Below, one piece after another: positions 54,109 through 63,732 of a stretch of DNA of 64,000 nt. Below the pieces are notes generated by a model. It saw only the letters and a list, made by a program, of their open reading frames with translations. It had not been told where the DNA came from and made no database searches. The stretch is from assembly GCF_019968765.1 (NCBI RefSeq), contig NZ_CP074149.1, positions 310,001 to 374,000 on the forward strand, written 5' to 3'. The stretch is from Enterobacter sp. JBIWA008 (GTDB lineage Bacteria; Pseudomonadota; Gammaproteobacteria; Enterobacterales; Enterobacteriaceae). The first letter of the stretch is position 1. Each line of letters starts with the position of its first letter. Position numbers and translations under genes: made by a program.

Positions 54109-55419
54109 GTGAAAAAAAATTTTAAATTTTCGGTGGTTAGTATCGCTGTTTCCTTGTTTATGGCAAATCAGGCGGGAGCAGCCAATACCTGGACAGAATC
54201 ACGGAGCGACGCAATGGGTGGCACTGGCGTTGCCTCCGGGAGCTATGGTAGCGGGGCGTTAATCAACCCCGCGTTGCTGGCAAAGGCAAAACCGGACGAT
54301 GATGTGACGGTCATTTTGCCGTCCGTTGGCGTCCAGGTGACGGATGAGGACAATCTTCAGGATGAGATTGATACCATCAACGACAAAATCAACCATTATA
54401 AGGATGTGGTTAATAACCTTACGCCAATTGAGGTCATCACCAATCCGCTAGGCTCCATCAACCAGTTCCAGGGCGCGGCCAAAGATCTTGCCGATGAGCT
54501 GGACTATCTCAAGGGTAAAACCGCACGCGCGACGGCAGGCGCTGGGCTTGCCGTGAGTATCCCTAACGATGTGCTTTCCGTAGCCTTTATGGCGAAAGGC
54601 TATGCTCATGGCCGGGTGAGCTCGTCCATCGATCAGCAAGATATTGATTATCTGCGCGGCATTCAACGAAGCAATGTGGTGGCTGCCGGTGTTGCCCTGG
54701 ACGCTGCGCTGAACGGTACGGATCAGATCACTAAAAACCTCAACTCAACGGCGTCTGGCCGGGCGGCGATTGTGTCCGACTATGGTGTTGCCGTTGCCCG
54801 TCAGTTTGACCTCGGCGGCGTCCCGGTTTCCGTGGGTGTGACGCCAAAGCTGCAAAAAACCTGGGTCTATAACTACACCACGTCAATCTACGATTACGAC
54901 AGTAACAAGTGGAACGATAGCCGCTACCGCACGGACGACACGGGCTTTAACGTCGATGCCGGTATTGCGGCTGATTTCGGCGAACACTGGACCGTTGGCG
55001 TGAGCGGTCAAAACCTTATGTCGCGCGATATCGATACCAAAGATATCCGTATCCGTAACGGGCGTACGGGAGAAGTGGTGAGCTATAAAGACACCTACCA
55101 GATCCGTCCGCTGGTGACCGCCGGTGCCGCCTGGCACAACGACCTGGTGACGCTGACCGCCGATGGTGATTTGACGGAAACCAAAGGATTCAAGAGCGAA
55201 GATACGTCGCAGTATGTTGGCGTGGGTGCCGAGGTGACGCCGCTGAGCTGGCTGGCGGTGCGTGCGGGTTATCGCGCGGACGTGAAGGGTAACGACAGCA
55301 ATGTCTTTACCGGCGGTGTCGGTTTCGCGCCGTTTAGCACTGTACATGTTGACCTGATGGGCCTGTACGGTGAAGACGAAACCTGGGGCGCAGGGGCTCA
55401 GCTGAGCATGACGTTCTAA
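54109..55419 (+). CDS. TraF-family (TraF_2) predicted outer-membrane protein, stand-alone
   Basis: A 436-aa protein with signal peptide (MKKNFKFSVVSIAVSLFMANQAGA) from GTG 54109; an earlier GTG at 54061 would mask the signal. The mature start TWTESRSDAMGGTGVASGSYGSGALINPALLA is the hallmark of the family named after plasmid TraF proteins, also like FadL-type barrels. A helical insert lies near residues 80-150. The C-terminal half has repeated short beta-strand patterns and ends in LSMTF, with the terminal Phe of outer-membrane barrels. No conjugation genes are nearby. Function unknown. Confidence 0.75.
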   Translation: MKKNFKFSVVSIAVSLFMANQAGAANTWTESRSDAMGGTGVASGSYGSGALINPALLAKAKPDDDVTVILPSVGVQVTDEDNLQDEIDTINDKINHYKDVVNNLTPIEVITNPLGSINQFQGAAKDLADELDYLKGKTARATAGAGLAVSIPNDVLSVAFMAKGYAHGRVSSSIDQQDIDYLRGIQRSNVVAAGVALDAALNGTDQITKNLNSTASGRAAIVSDYGVAVARQFDLGGVPVSVGVTPKLQKTWVYNYTTSIYDYDSNKWNDSRYRTDDTGFNVDAGIAADFGEHWTVGVSGQNLMSRDIDTKDIRIRNGRTGEVVSYKDTYQIRPLVTAGAAWHNDLVTLTADGDLTETKGFKSEDTSQYVGVGAEVTPLSWLAVRAGYRADVKGNDSNVFTGGVGFAPFSTVHVDLMGLYGEDETWGAGAQLSMTF

Positions 55420-55425
55420 AGTCAA

Positions 55426-55455
55426 CCGGAGGCGCTGCGCCTCCGGCTTTTCTTT
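55426..55455 (+). terminator. Terminator after the TraF-family gene
   Basis: CCGGAGGCG-CTG-CGCCTCCGG stem (55426-55446) followed by CTTTTCTTT. Confidence 0.88.
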
Positions 55456-55501
55456 GTGCTATAGTAGCGCCCCTTTTCCACCAGATGCTTAAAACTTCGC
55501 C

Positions 55502-56497
55502 ATGTCGTCAGAATTACAGACCGCTTTTCCTGCACACCGTTTCTCCATTGCGCCGATGCTCGACTGGACGGACAGACACTGCCGCTATTTCCTGCGCCAG
55601 CTCTCCCGCCACACGCTGCTGTACACCGAAATGGTGACCACGGGCGCAATCATTCACGGGAAGGGCGATTATCTGGCCTATAGCGAAGAAGAGCATCCGG
55701 TTGCCCTGCAGCTGGGCGGCAGCGATCCGGCCGCGCTGGCGCAGTGTGCAAAGCTGGCAGAAGCGCGTGGCTACGACGAGATCAACCTGAACGTTGGCTG
55801 CCCGTCCGACCACGTGCAAAACGGCATGTTTGGCGCATGTTTGATGGGGAACGCGCAGCTGGTAGCGGACTGTATCAAGGCGATGCGCGACGTGGTATCC
55901 ATTCCGGTCACGGTCAAAACCCGTATCGGCATTGACGACCAGGACAGCTACGAATTCCTGTGCGACTTCATCAACACGGTATCCGGGAAAGGCGAGTGCG
56001 AGATGTTCATCATTCATGCGCGAAAAGCCTGGCTCTCCGGCCTCAGCCCGAAAGAGAACCGTGAGATCCCACCGCTTGACTATCCGCGCGTGTATCAGCT
56101 GAAGCGTGACTTCCCGCACCTGACCATGTCCATCAACGGCGGCATCAAGTCGCTGGAGGAGGCCAAAGCGCATCTGGCGCATATGGATGGGGTGATGGTT
56201 GGGCGCGAGGCGTATCAGAACCCGGGCATTCTGGCGACGGTCGATCGCGAAATCTTTGGCACCGAAGGCGCAGATACCGATCCGGTGACCGTTGTGCGTG
56301 CCATGTATCCATATATTGAGCGCGAGCTGAGCAACGGTACGTATCTTGGCCATATCACCCGCCATATGCTTGGCCTGTTCCAGAGTATTCCGGGCGCGCG
56401 TCAGTGGCGCCGCTACCTGAGCGAGAATGCGCATAAAGCCGGAGCCGATATTGAGGTGCTGGAACATGCGCTGCGACTGGTGGCAGACAAGCGATAA
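55502..56497 (+). CDS. dusA: tRNA-dihydrouridine(20/20a) synthase
   Basis: Flavin enzyme reducing uridines 20 and 20a in the tRNA D-loop. 331 aa. The FMN/active-site motif [14 protein letters not shown] near residue 18 and catalytic Cys in [14 protein letters not shown] near 100 are present; [13 protein letters not shown] and [11 protein letters not shown] are conserved FMN contacts. TATAGT upstream may be its -10. Confidence 0.97.
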   Translation: MSSELQTAFPAHRFSIAPMLDWTDRHCRYFLRQLSRHTLLYTEMVTTGAIIHGKGDYLAYSEEEHPVALQLGGSDPAALAQCAKLAEARGYDEINLNVGCPSDHVQNGMFGACLMGNAQLVADCIKAMRDVVSIPVTVKTRIGIDDQDSYEFLCDFINTVSGKGECEMFIIHARKAWLSGLSPKENREIPPLDYPRVYQLKRDFPHLTMSINGGIKSLEEAKAHLAHMDGVMVGREAYQNPGILATVDREIFGTEGADTDPVTVVRAMYPYIERELSNGTYLGHITRHMLGLFQSIPGARQWRRYLSENAHKAGADIEVLEHALRLVADKR

Positions 56498-56578
56498 CTT
56501 TCGCTAAAAGTTCGTCAAATTCACCACGCCCTGCGAACGTTAGCGGGGCGTTTTGCTTAAATAACAACAGGTTAACAC

Positions 56579-56593
56579 TGGCATGATTCTTGT
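56579..56593 (+). promoter_or_regulatory. Sigma-54 promoter of pspG
   Basis: TGGCATGATTCTTGT: GG at -24 (56580-56581) and GT in place of GC at -12 (56592-56593), 12 bp apart. pspG is a PspF/sigma-54-dependent gene in E. coli. Confidence 0.8.
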
Positions 56594-56633
56594 AGTGCTT
56601 ACTGCATTACTCGGGAACTCGTGGGAGAGCACC

Positions 56634-56876
56634 ATGCTGGAACTACTTTTTGTGATTGGCTTTTTTGTCATGCTGTTAGCGACAGGCGTTTCGCTGCTCG
56701 GCATTCTGGCGGCTATCGTGGTGGCGACGGTGGTCATGTTTATTGGCGGACTGTTTGCCCTGACGATCAAACTGCTGCCGTGGTTACTGCTGGCCATTGC
56801 GGTCGTGTGGGTGATACGGGCGATTAAATCACCAAAAGTGCCCAGTTATCAGCGCAATAACCGCTCTCGTTACTAA
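56634..56876 (+). CDS. pspG: Phage shock protein G
   Basis: An 80-aa inner-membrane protein of the Psp envelope-stress response, with two hydrophobic segments (residues 3-48 and 50-63). The ATG at 56634 (MLELLFVIGFF) matches E. coli; an in-frame ATG at 56583 lies within the sigma-54 promoter. GGGAGAGCACC precedes it. Confidence 0.95.
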   Translation: MLELLFVIGFFVMLLATGVSLLGILAAIVVATVVMFIGGLFALTIKLLPWLLLAIAVVWVIRAIKSPKVPSYQRNNRSRY

Positions 56877-57015
56877 GGTATTGAGGGGTTCGTCACATAG
56901 TTGTAACTTTTCCGGCGGCATGGCTTAGAACAGAATAGGATTTAGTTATCGAATCTGTCACTATGACTGCCGTTAAAGAATTCATCGCGCTGTACCCTAC
57001 ATACAGCCGAACTAA

Positions 57016-57056
57016 AAAAAGAAAGGGCTTCCCACGGGAAGCCCAATTTCTTTTTG
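57016..57056. terminator. Bidirectional terminator between pspG and qorA
   Basis: GGGCTTCCC / GGGAAGCCC (57025-57044) is flanked by an A run upstream and by TTTCTTTTT downstream, so it can terminate both strands. It ends qorA on the minus strand. Confidence 0.85.
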
Positions 57057-57060
57057 GGGC

Positions 57061-58044
57061 TCAGGGAATCAACAAACTCGACCCCTGCGTTGCCCGGCTC
57101 TCCAGCACCTCATGCGCGCGCTGCGCATCGGTTAGCGCGAATTTCTGCGCATCTGCCACATCCACTTTGATGACGCCGCTGGCGATCAGCGAGAACAGCT
57201 CGTTGCTGGCTTCCTCAAGTTCTTCCCGGTTGGTGATGTATCCTTGCAGGGAAGGGCGAGTCACATACAGAGAACCTTTCTGATTCAGAATGCCGAGATT
57301 TATGCCGGTGACTGCACCTGACGCATTCCCGAAGCTTACCATCAGACCACGGCGTTGCAGACAGTCCAGCGACGCTTCCCATGTGTCTTTCCCCACCGAG
57401 TCATACACCACGCGCACTTTTTTGCCGCTGGTGATCTCCTTCAGCCGTTCGACAACGCTCTCTTCACGATAGTTAATTACCTGCCAGGCGCCCGCCTGCA
57501 GCGCGCGCTGCGCTTTTTGGGCATTGCCCACGGTGCCGATCAGCTTCGCGCCGAGTGCTTTTGCCCACTGACAGGCGATGAGCCCGACGCCGCCCGCAGC
57601 GGCATGAAACAGGAACTGCTCGTCGGGCTTAATTTCATAGGTTTTGCGCAGCAGGTAGTAAACCGTCAGACCTTTCAGGAACGAGGCCGCCGCCTGCTCA
57701 AAGGAGATGGCGTTAGGTAGCAGGGCGGCTTTATCCGCCGGAACGTTGTGGACGGAGCTGTAAGCGCCCAGCGCAGACTGGGCATACACCACGCGGTCGC
57801 CCTCTTTAATATGCTTAACCGCGCTGCCCACTTTGATGACGACACCGGCCGCCTCGGTGCCAAGCCCGCTCGGCATCGACGGAGGCGGGTAGAGACCGCC
57901 GCGAATATAGGTATCAATGTAGTTAATGCCTATGGCTTTGTTTTCAACCTGCACTTCATTTTCGCCAGGCGCGGCAGGGGTGAACTCCACCGCTTTCAGT
58001 ACGTCTGGCCCACCGTGTTTCTGGAATTCAATGCGCGTTGCCAT
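57061..58044 (-). CDS. qorA: NADPH-dependent quinone oxidoreductase QorA
   Basis: Zinc-free medium-chain reductase of the quinone oxidoreductase group, 327 aa as in E. coli. Nucleotide-binding motif AAAGGVGLIACQWAKALGAK near residue 149 and quinone oxidoreductase segment RVVYAQSALGAYSSVHNVP. Divergent from dnaB. Confidence 0.97.
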   Translation of the reverse strand: MATRIEFQKHGGPDVLKAVEFTPAAPGENEVQVENKAIGINYIDTYIRGGLYPPPSMPSGLGTEAAGVVIKVGSAVKHIKEGDRVVYAQSALGAYSSVHNVPADKAALLPNAISFEQAAASFLKGLTVYYLLRKTYEIKPDEQFLFHAAAGGVGLIACQWAKALGAKLIGTVGNAQKAQRALQAGAWQVINYREESVVERLKEITSGKKVRVVYDSVGKDTWEASLDCLQRRGLMVSFGNASGAVTGINLGILNQKGSLYVTRPSLQGYITNREELEEASNELFSLIASGVIKVDVADAQKFALTDAQRAHEVLESRATQGSSLLIP

Positions 58045-58110
58045 GCTCCCTCCGTAAGAAAAATATGGTAATCTTTCGACCCACTCTTTATCTCGGTAAC
58101 TCCATTCACT

Positions 58111-59523
58111 ATGGCAGGAAACAAACCCTTCAACAAACAGACTGAACCTCGCGAGCGTGATTTCCAGGTCGCAGGGTTAAAAGTCCCGCCGCACTCGATT
58201 GAAGCGGAACAGTCGGTGTTGGGCGGTTTAATGCTGGATAACGAACGCTGGGATGACGTCGCCGAGCGCGTCGTGGCGGAAGATTTCTACACCCGCCCGC
58301 ACCGCCACATCTTTACCGAAATGGCGCGTCTGCAGGAGTCGGGCAGCCCGATCGACCTCATCACGCTTGCGGAATCGCTGGAACGTCTTGGGCAACTAGA
58401 TAGCTGCGGCGGGTTTGCCTATCTGGCGGAACTGTCAAAAAACACGCCTAGTGCGGCGAACATCAGCGCTTACGCCGACATCGTGCGCGAACGTGCCGTC
58501 GTCCGCGAGATGATCTCGGTCGCGAATGAGATCGCCGAAGCCGGGTTCGATCCGCAGGGTCGCACCAGTGAAGACCTGCTCGATCTTGCCGAGTCTCGCG
58601 TCTTTAAAATCGCCGAAAGCCGCGCCAATAAAGACGAAGGCCCAAAAAACATCGCCGATGTCCTCGACGCCACCGTCGCCCGTATCGAGCAGCTGTTCCA
58701 GCAGCCGCACGACGGTGTGACCGGGGTGAACACCGGCTATGACGATCTCAACAAGAAAACCGCCGGTCTGCAGCCGTCGGATTTGATTATCGTCGCGGCG
58801 CGTCCGTCGATGGGTAAAACGACATTTGCGATGAACCTCGTCGAAAATGCGGCGATGTTGCAGGATAAGCCGGTGCTTATTTTCAGTCTTGAGATGCCCT
58901 CTGAGCAGATTATGATGCGTTCTCTGGCGTCGCTGTCGCGCGTGGATCAGACCCGCATTCGTACCGGCCAGCTCGATGATGAAGACTGGGCGCGCATCTC
59001 CGGCACCATGGGCATTCTGCTGGAAAAACGTAACATCTATATTGATGACTCCTCCGGCCTGACGCCGACGGAAGTGCGCTCCCGCGCGCGCCGTATCGCC
59101 CGCGAACACGGCGGCATCGGCCTTATCATGATCGACTACCTTCAGCTGATGCGCGTCCCGTCGCTCTCTGACAACCGTACGCTGGAGATCGCAGAGATAT
59201 CCCGCTCGCTGAAGGCGCTAGCCAAAGAGCTGCACGTGCCGGTGGTGGCGCTGTCGCAGCTTAACCGTTCTCTGGAACAACGTGCCGACAAGCGCCCGGT
59301 CAACTCTGACCTGCGTGAGTCCGGCTCCATCGAGCAGGATGCCGACTTAATCATGTTCATCTACCGTGATGAGGTTTATCACGAGAACAGTGACCTGAAA
59401 GGGATCGCCGAGATTATTATTGGTAAACAACGTAACGGCCCGATCGGGACGGTGCGTCTGACCTTTAACGGACAGTGGTCGCGTTTCGACAACTATGCCG
59501 GTCCTCAATATGATGATGAGTAA
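58111..59523 (+). CDS. dnaB: Replicative DNA helicase DnaB
   Basis: Hexameric 5'-3' helicase of the replication fork. 470 aa, one residue shorter than E. coli near the N-terminus (PFNKQTEPRERDF). N-terminal domain about 20-170, then RecA-like domain with Walker A ARPSMGKTTFAMN near residue 230 and Walker B GLIMIDYLQLM near 338; SQLNRSLEQRADKRPVNSDL is the H4 region. No intein. alr follows 16 nt downstream. Confidence 0.99.
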   Translation: MAGNKPFNKQTEPRERDFQVAGLKVPPHSIEAEQSVLGGLMLDNERWDDVAERVVAEDFYTRPHRHIFTEMARLQESGSPIDLITLAESLERLGQLDSCGGFAYLAELSKNTPSAANISAYADIVRERAVVREMISVANEIAEAGFDPQGRTSEDLLDLAESRVFKIAESRANKDEGPKNIADVLDATVARIEQLFQQPHDGVTGVNTGYDDLNKKTAGLQPSDLIIVAARPSMGKTTFAMNLVENAAMLQDKPVLIFSLEMPSEQIMMRSLASLSRVDQTRIRTGQLDDEDWARISGTMGILLEKRNIYIDDSSGLTPTEVRSRARRIAREHGGIGLIMIDYLQLMRVPSLSDNRTLEIAEISRSLKALAKELHVPVVALSQLNRSLEQRADKRPVNSDLRESGSIEQDADLIMFIYRDEVYHENSDLKGIAEIIIGKQRNGPIGTVRLTFNGQWSRFDNYAGPQYDDE

Positions 59524-59539
59524 TTTCTAAGGAATTCAA

Positions 59540-60619
59540 ATGCAAGCGGCAACTATTGTCATTAACCGCCGCGCTCTGCGACACAACCTGCAACGTCTGC
59601 GTGAACTGGCACCCGCCAGCAAGCTCGTTGCAGTCGTGAAAGCGAACGCTTACGGACACGGTCTTCTTGAGACCGCGCGAACGCTCCCCGATGCCGATGC
59701 CTTTGGCGTCGCCCGTCTTGAAGAAGCTCTCCGCCTGCGCGCAGGGGGGATTACCCAACCGATTCTGCTCCTCGAAGGCTTTTTCGAAGCCAGCGATCTG
59801 CCGACCATTGCTGACCAGCATCTGCACACGGCGGTACACAACGAAGAACAGCTGGCCGCGCTGGAAACCGCCGAGCTGAGCGAGCCGGTGACCGTCTGGA
59901 TGAAGCTCGACACGGGCATGCACCGTCTGGGCGTGCGTCCGGAAAGCGCGGAAGCGTTTTATCAGCGTTTATGCCGGTGCAAAAACGTGCGTCAGCCGGT
60001 GAATATTGTTAGCCACTTCGCCCGTGCCGATGAACCCGAGTGCGGGGCGACCGAGCGGCAGCTGGATATCTTTAATAGCTTCTGCGAAGGCAAGCCGGGG
60101 ATGCGCTCGATTGCGGCATCCGGCGGTATTCTGCTGTGGCCGCAGTCGCATTTCGACTGGGTGCGACCGGGCATCATTCTTTACGGCGTGTCGCCGCTGG
60201 AGAACAAACCCTGGGGGCCGGACTTTGGCCTCCAGCCGGTCATGTCGCTGGTCTCTAACCTGATTGCCGTGCGTGACCATAAAGCGGGCGAGCCGGTGGG
60301 CTACGGCGGTACCTGGACCAGCGAGCGTGATACCCGTCTCGGCGTGGTGGCGATGGGCTATGGCGACGGATATCCGCGTGCCGCACCCTCGGGGACGCCG
60401 GTTCTGGTCAACGGTCGCGAGGTAAAAATCGTCGGCCGCGTGGCGATGGATATGATTTGTGTCGATCTGGGGCCTGAAGCCCAGGATAAGCCTGGCGACG
60501 ATGTCGTGATGTGGGGTGAAGGTCTGCCTGTTGAACGCATTGCTGAAATCACAAAAGTAAGTGTTTACGAACTTATCACGCGCCTGACGTCAAGGGTTGC
60601 GATGAAGTACATCGACTAA
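59540..60619 (+). CDS. alr: Biosynthetic alanine racemase
   Basis: PLP enzyme supplying D-alanine for peptidoglycan. 359 aa. Lys34 in [10 protein letters not shown] holds PLP; the catalytic Tyr is in [12 protein letters not shown] near residue 255. CTAAGGAATTCAA precedes the ATG. In E. coli tyrB follows; here pnuC starts 22 nt after the stop. Confidence 0.98.
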   Translation: MQAATIVINRRALRHNLQRLRELAPASKLVAVVKANAYGHGLLETARTLPDADAFGVARLEEALRLRAGGITQPILLLEGFFEASDLPTIADQHLHTAVHNEEQLAALETAELSEPVTVWMKLDTGMHRLGVRPESAEAFYQRLCRCKNVRQPVNIVSHFARADEPECGATERQLDIFNSFCEGKPGMRSIAASGGILLWPQSHFDWVRPGIILYGVSPLENKPWGPDFGLQPVMSLVSNLIAVRDHKAGEPVGYGGTWTSERDTRLGVVAMGYGDGYPRAAPSGTPVLVNGREVKIVGRVAMDMICVDLGPEAQDKPGDDVVMWGEGLPVERIAEITKVSVYELITRLTSRVAMKYID

Positions 60620-60641
60620 CATTTCATTCCAGGGAAGGATA

Positions 60642-61199
60642 ATGTCCCCTTCAGAAATCGCCGCGTGTCTGGCCTATGCACTCTCCGTCTGGCTGGCTGC
60701 CAGAAACAATATCCATACGTGGTGGATAGGCATCATAGGCAGCGGGCTTTATGTCTGGGTCTTCTACTCTGTACAGCTCTATGCTGACGTTACCCTTCAG
60801 TTCTTTTTCATCCTAACGAGCATAATCGGCTGGCTGCATTGGCTTAAAGGCAATCATGGAGAGGTCTTGCCTGTTCGTCGTACCAGACCGGGACATTTTT
60901 TTATGCTTTTAGCCTGCGCCATAAGCGTAGCAGCGGCGTACGGATGGATATTGCATCGCTTTACAAATGCATGGGCCCCCTGGCTGGACTCCATCATTTT
61001 GACCTTCAGCATTCTTGCTCAGTTTATGTTGATGGGCCGGCGTCTGGAAAATTGGTACATCTGGCTTTCCGTTAACACGCTGGCAGTACCGCTGTACGCG
61101 ACGAGAGAACTGTATCTGACCGCCGGTCTATATCTGCTGTTTTGGTTTAATGCGTGGCACGGACTGTATCAGTGGCGCAAGGAGATCCGTGCGCAATGA
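60642..61199 (+). CDS. pnuC: PnuC-family vitamin B3 (nicotinamide riboside) transporter
   Basis: Inner-membrane facilitator for nicotinamide riboside, 185 aa with about six to seven helices. The family signature is NIHTWWIGIIGSGLYVWVFY near residue 23 and QFFFILTSIIGWLHW near 52; the C-terminal repeat shows NWYIWLSVNTLAVPLY and LFWFNAWHGLYQWR. Preceded by AGGGAAGGATA. Its stop overlaps the nadR start (ATGA), so transport and phosphorylation are encoded as a unit. The pair is not between alr and tyrB in E. coli; codon use looks less GC-rich than the neighbours. Confidence 0.93.
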   Translation: MSPSEIAACLAYALSVWLAARNNIHTWWIGIIGSGLYVWVFYSVQLYADVTLQFFFILTSIIGWLHWLKGNHGEVLPVRRTRPGHFFMLLACAISVAAAYGWILHRFTNAWAPWLDSIILTFSILAQFMLMGRRLENWYIWLSVNTLAVPLYATRELYLTAGLYLLFWFNAWHGLYQWRKEIRAQ

Positions 61200-62206
61200 C
61201 GCTGTATGCCAACGGCCTGGTGGTCGGCAAATTCGCACCATTACATGCGGGCCATGAAGCGCTTATTAATGCGGCACTTGAGCAGTGCAAGACGGTCTAT
61301 ATCATCAGCTATTCGTTGCCGGAAATACGCGGTTACGAACCTGAAAAGCGGCTTAACTGGCTAACAAAGCGCTTCCCGCAATGTCGCCACCTCGTGCTTT
61401 CGGCGCAGGTGTTGGCTTCATATGGCATTGCACCACCGCCACCGAATGACGCTGATGACGATCTTCACCGTCACTATGTTGCAACGCTGTGTGAGGACAT
61501 TTTGCATTGTCAGCCAGAGGCGGTATTTACTGCCGAAGACTATGGAGACGGGTTTGCCACTGTCCTGAGCCAGCGTTTCGGAAGACCGGTTGCGCACGTG
61601 CGCCTCCAGCGTCCACGTGGGCCAGAGGCTCCTTCGGGAACGCGCATCCGTTCTGATGTTCATCGTTATCGTCAGATGATGTCCCCTGAGGTGTATCGCA
61701 GCTTTGTTTTTCGTATCTGCTTATTAGGTGGAGAATCGACGGGCAAAAGTACGCTTGCAAAGGCACTGGCGCAGACGCTAAACGTCCCGTACGTTGCAGA
61801 GTATGGTCGTGAACACTGGGAAGCGAAGAACGGCATCCTGGATCGGGAGGATTTGCTGCATATTGCCCGCGAGCAGGTGCGTCGGGAAGAATTAGCCTGC
61901 ACGGCGCCTTATCTGGTCTGTGATACTTCACCTTTAACGACCCTGTTTTACGCGCTCGATCAGTTTGGCAGCGCGCCGCAGGCGTTAATGACGCTCGCTG
62001 AACGAGACTATGCACTGGTCGTACTTTGCGGAGATGAATTTCCGTTTGTGCAGGATGGCACCCGGCAGGGCGAGGCGTTTCGCCACCGCCAGCAGGTATG
62101 GTATGAAGCAGAGCTGTCACAACGGAACATTCCTTTTCTACGCGTGCAGGGCTCACTGCCTGAGCGAATCGATCACATTTGCCGATATATCCAGGGACTG
62201 ACCTGA
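61196..62206 (+). CDS. nadR: NadR-type bifunctional NMN adenylyltransferase / ribosylnicotinamide kinase without repressor domain
   Basis: Converts nicotinamide riboside to NMN and then to NAD. 336 aa. The N-terminal adenylyltransferase domain starts with VVGKFAPLHAGHEALI (nucleotidyl HxGH motif) and ends with PSGTRIRSDVHRY. The C-terminal kinase domain has Walker A LLGGESTGKSTLAK near residue 180, EYGREHWE, and DTSPLTTLFYA. The N-terminal helix-turn-helix of E. coli NadR is absent, as in Haemophilus NadR. ATG at 61196 overlaps pnuC; a longer in-frame start lies within pnuC and is rejected. Confidence 0.92.
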   Translation: MTLYANGLVVGKFAPLHAGHEALINAALEQCKTVYIISYSLPEIRGYEPEKRLNWLTKRFPQCRHLVLSAQVLASYGIAPPPPNDADDDLHRHYVATLCEDILHCQPEAVFTAEDYGDGFATVLSQRFGRPVAHVRLQRPRGPEAPSGTRIRSDVHRYRQMMSPEVYRSFVFRICLLGGESTGKSTLAKALAQTLNVPYVAEYGREHWEAKNGILDREDLLHIAREQVRREELACTAPYLVCDTSPLTTLFYALDQFGSAPQALMTLAERDYALVVLCGDEFPFVQDGTRQGEAFRHRQQVWYEAELSQRNIPFLRVQGSLPERIDHICRYIQGLT

Positions 62207-62281
62207 TATCGCTCTCGACCTTCACCTGCTTCCGGTTTATTGTTGAAATCCCTGCCTCATCGAATTCCGGAGAACCATCGC

Positions 62282-63475
62282 GTGTTTCAGAAAGTTGACG
62301 CCTATGCCGGCGACCCTATTCTCTCCTTAATGGAGCGTTTCAAAGAAGATCCTCGCAGCGACAAAGTGAACCTCAGCATTGGTCTGTATTACAACGAGGA
62401 CGGCATTATTCCTCAATTAAAAGCCGTTGCCGAAGCCGAAGCGCGTCTGAACGCCGTTCCACACGGTGCTTCTCTTTATCTGCCGATGGAAGGGTTAAAC
62501 GCCTACCGCAACACCATCGCTCCGCTGTTATTCGGTGCCGATCACGCGGTGCTCGCGCAAAAACGCGTGGCGACCATCCAGACGCTGGGCGGCTCGGGTG
62601 CGCTGAAAGTGGGAGCAGACTTCCTGAAAAAATACTTCCCGGATTCAGGCGTGTGGGTCAGTGATCCGACGTGGGAAAACCACGTTGCGATCTTCGAGGG
62701 CGCAGGCTTCAAAGTGGCGACCTATCCGTGGTTTGACAGCGAAACCAACGGCGTGCGCGTTGAAGCGCTGCTGGAAAAACTGAACACCCTGCCGGCGCGC
62801 AGCATTGTGCTGCTGCATCCATGCTGCCATAACCCGACCGGTGCGGATCTTACCAACGCCCAGTGGGATGCGGTGATTGAGGTACTGAAGGCCCGCAATC
62901 TGATCCCGTTCCTCGACATCGCCTACCAGGGCTTTGGTGCGGGCATGGAAGAAGATGCTTACGCCATTCGCGCCGTGGCGAGCGCCGGGCTGCCAGCGCT
63001 GGTCAGCAACTCCTTCTCTAAAATCTTCTCCCTGTACGGTGAACGCGTTGGCGGTCTGTCCGTGGTGTGTGAAGACGCCGAAGCGGCAGGTCGCGTGCTC
63101 GGCCAGCTCAAGGCGACGGTGCGCCGCATTTACTCCAGCCCGCCGAACTTTGGTGCGCAGGTGGTGGCGACGGTGCTCGGTGACGAGCAGCTGAAAGCGT
63201 CCTGGCTTGCGGAAGTGGAAGCGATGCGTAAGCGAATCCTGTCCATGCGTCAGGAGCTGGTTAACGTGCTGAAAGAGGCCGTGCCGGGACATAACTTCGA
63301 CTATCTGCTCAAGCAGCGCGGGATGTTCAGCTATACCGGACTGAGTGCGGCACAGGTCGATCGTCTGCGCGAAGAGTTCGGCGTCTACCTGATCGCCAGC
63401 GGCCGTATGTGCGTGGCGGGTCTGAACGCCAGTAACGTTCATCGCGTGGCGCAGGCGTTTGCTGCTGTAATGTAA
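62282..63475 (+). CDS. tyrB: Aromatic-amino-acid aminotransferase
   Basis: PLP enzyme for the last step of tyrosine and phenylalanine synthesis, also acting on leucine. 397 aa from the GTG at 62282 ([16 protein letters not shown]), equal to E. coli TyrB; GGAG lies about 11 nt upstream. Upstream in-frame codons are not conserved. PLP lysine in [14 protein letters not shown], with [13 protein letters not shown] and [11 protein letters not shown]. In E. coli, TyrR boxes precede it; none were recognised in the 75 bp after nadR. Confidence 0.97.
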   Translation: MFQKVDAYAGDPILSLMERFKEDPRSDKVNLSIGLYYNEDGIIPQLKAVAEAEARLNAVPHGASLYLPMEGLNAYRNTIAPLLFGADHAVLAQKRVATIQTLGGSGALKVGADFLKKYFPDSGVWVSDPTWENHVAIFEGAGFKVATYPWFDSETNGVRVEALLEKLNTLPARSIVLLHPCCHNPTGADLTNAQWDAVIEVLKARNLIPFLDIAYQGFGAGMEEDAYAIRAVASAGLPALVSNSFSKIFSLYGERVGGLSVVCEDAEAAGRVLGQLKATVRRIYSSPPNFGAQVVATVLGDEQLKASWLAEVEAMRKRILSMRQELVNVLKEAVPGHNFDYLLKQRGMFSYTGLSAAQVDRLREEFGVYLIASGRMCVAGLNASNVHRVAQAFAAVM

Positions 63476-63490
63476 GTACTCACTATTCAT

Positions 63491-63579
63491 TTCTCCCTCT
63501 CCCTGTGGGAGAGGGCCGGGATGAAGGCATCAGGCCGCACAAGAATCTTGCCCGGTGGCGCTGCGCTTACCGGGCCTAC
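63491..63579. repeat. Family B repeat followed by a REP-like unit after tyrB
   Basis: CCCTCTCCCTGTGGGAGAGG plus GCCGGGATGAAGGCATC (63494-63532), then GCCCGGTGGCGCTGCGC..CCGGGCCTAC (63550-63579). Both families lie side by side, as after ggt. Confidence 0.85.
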
Positions 63580-63732
63580 ACGCTTCTTCCGCGCTTTGTG
63601 ATCGTCTTCTTTTTATTCAGCCTCATAAGCAAAAACTCCTTCCCTTCACCTCCCGCCGGGGTTATGGTCGGATAGTTTTTTGACCATTCGCTCAAATTAA
63701 AACGATAACAAACTGAATATTCAGGGGAAAAT

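Noticed and set aside
54109..55419. Remnant of a conjugative element at the TraF-family gene
   Set aside because: No other tra gene, relaxase, integrase or attachment-site repeat was found on either side; flanking genes are core.
60642..62206. pnuC-nadR as part of a phage-defence or prophage cassette
   Set aside because: No phage, integrase, toxin or nuclease gene is adjacent, and both proteins have ordinary metabolic domain content; salvage is the simpler reading.
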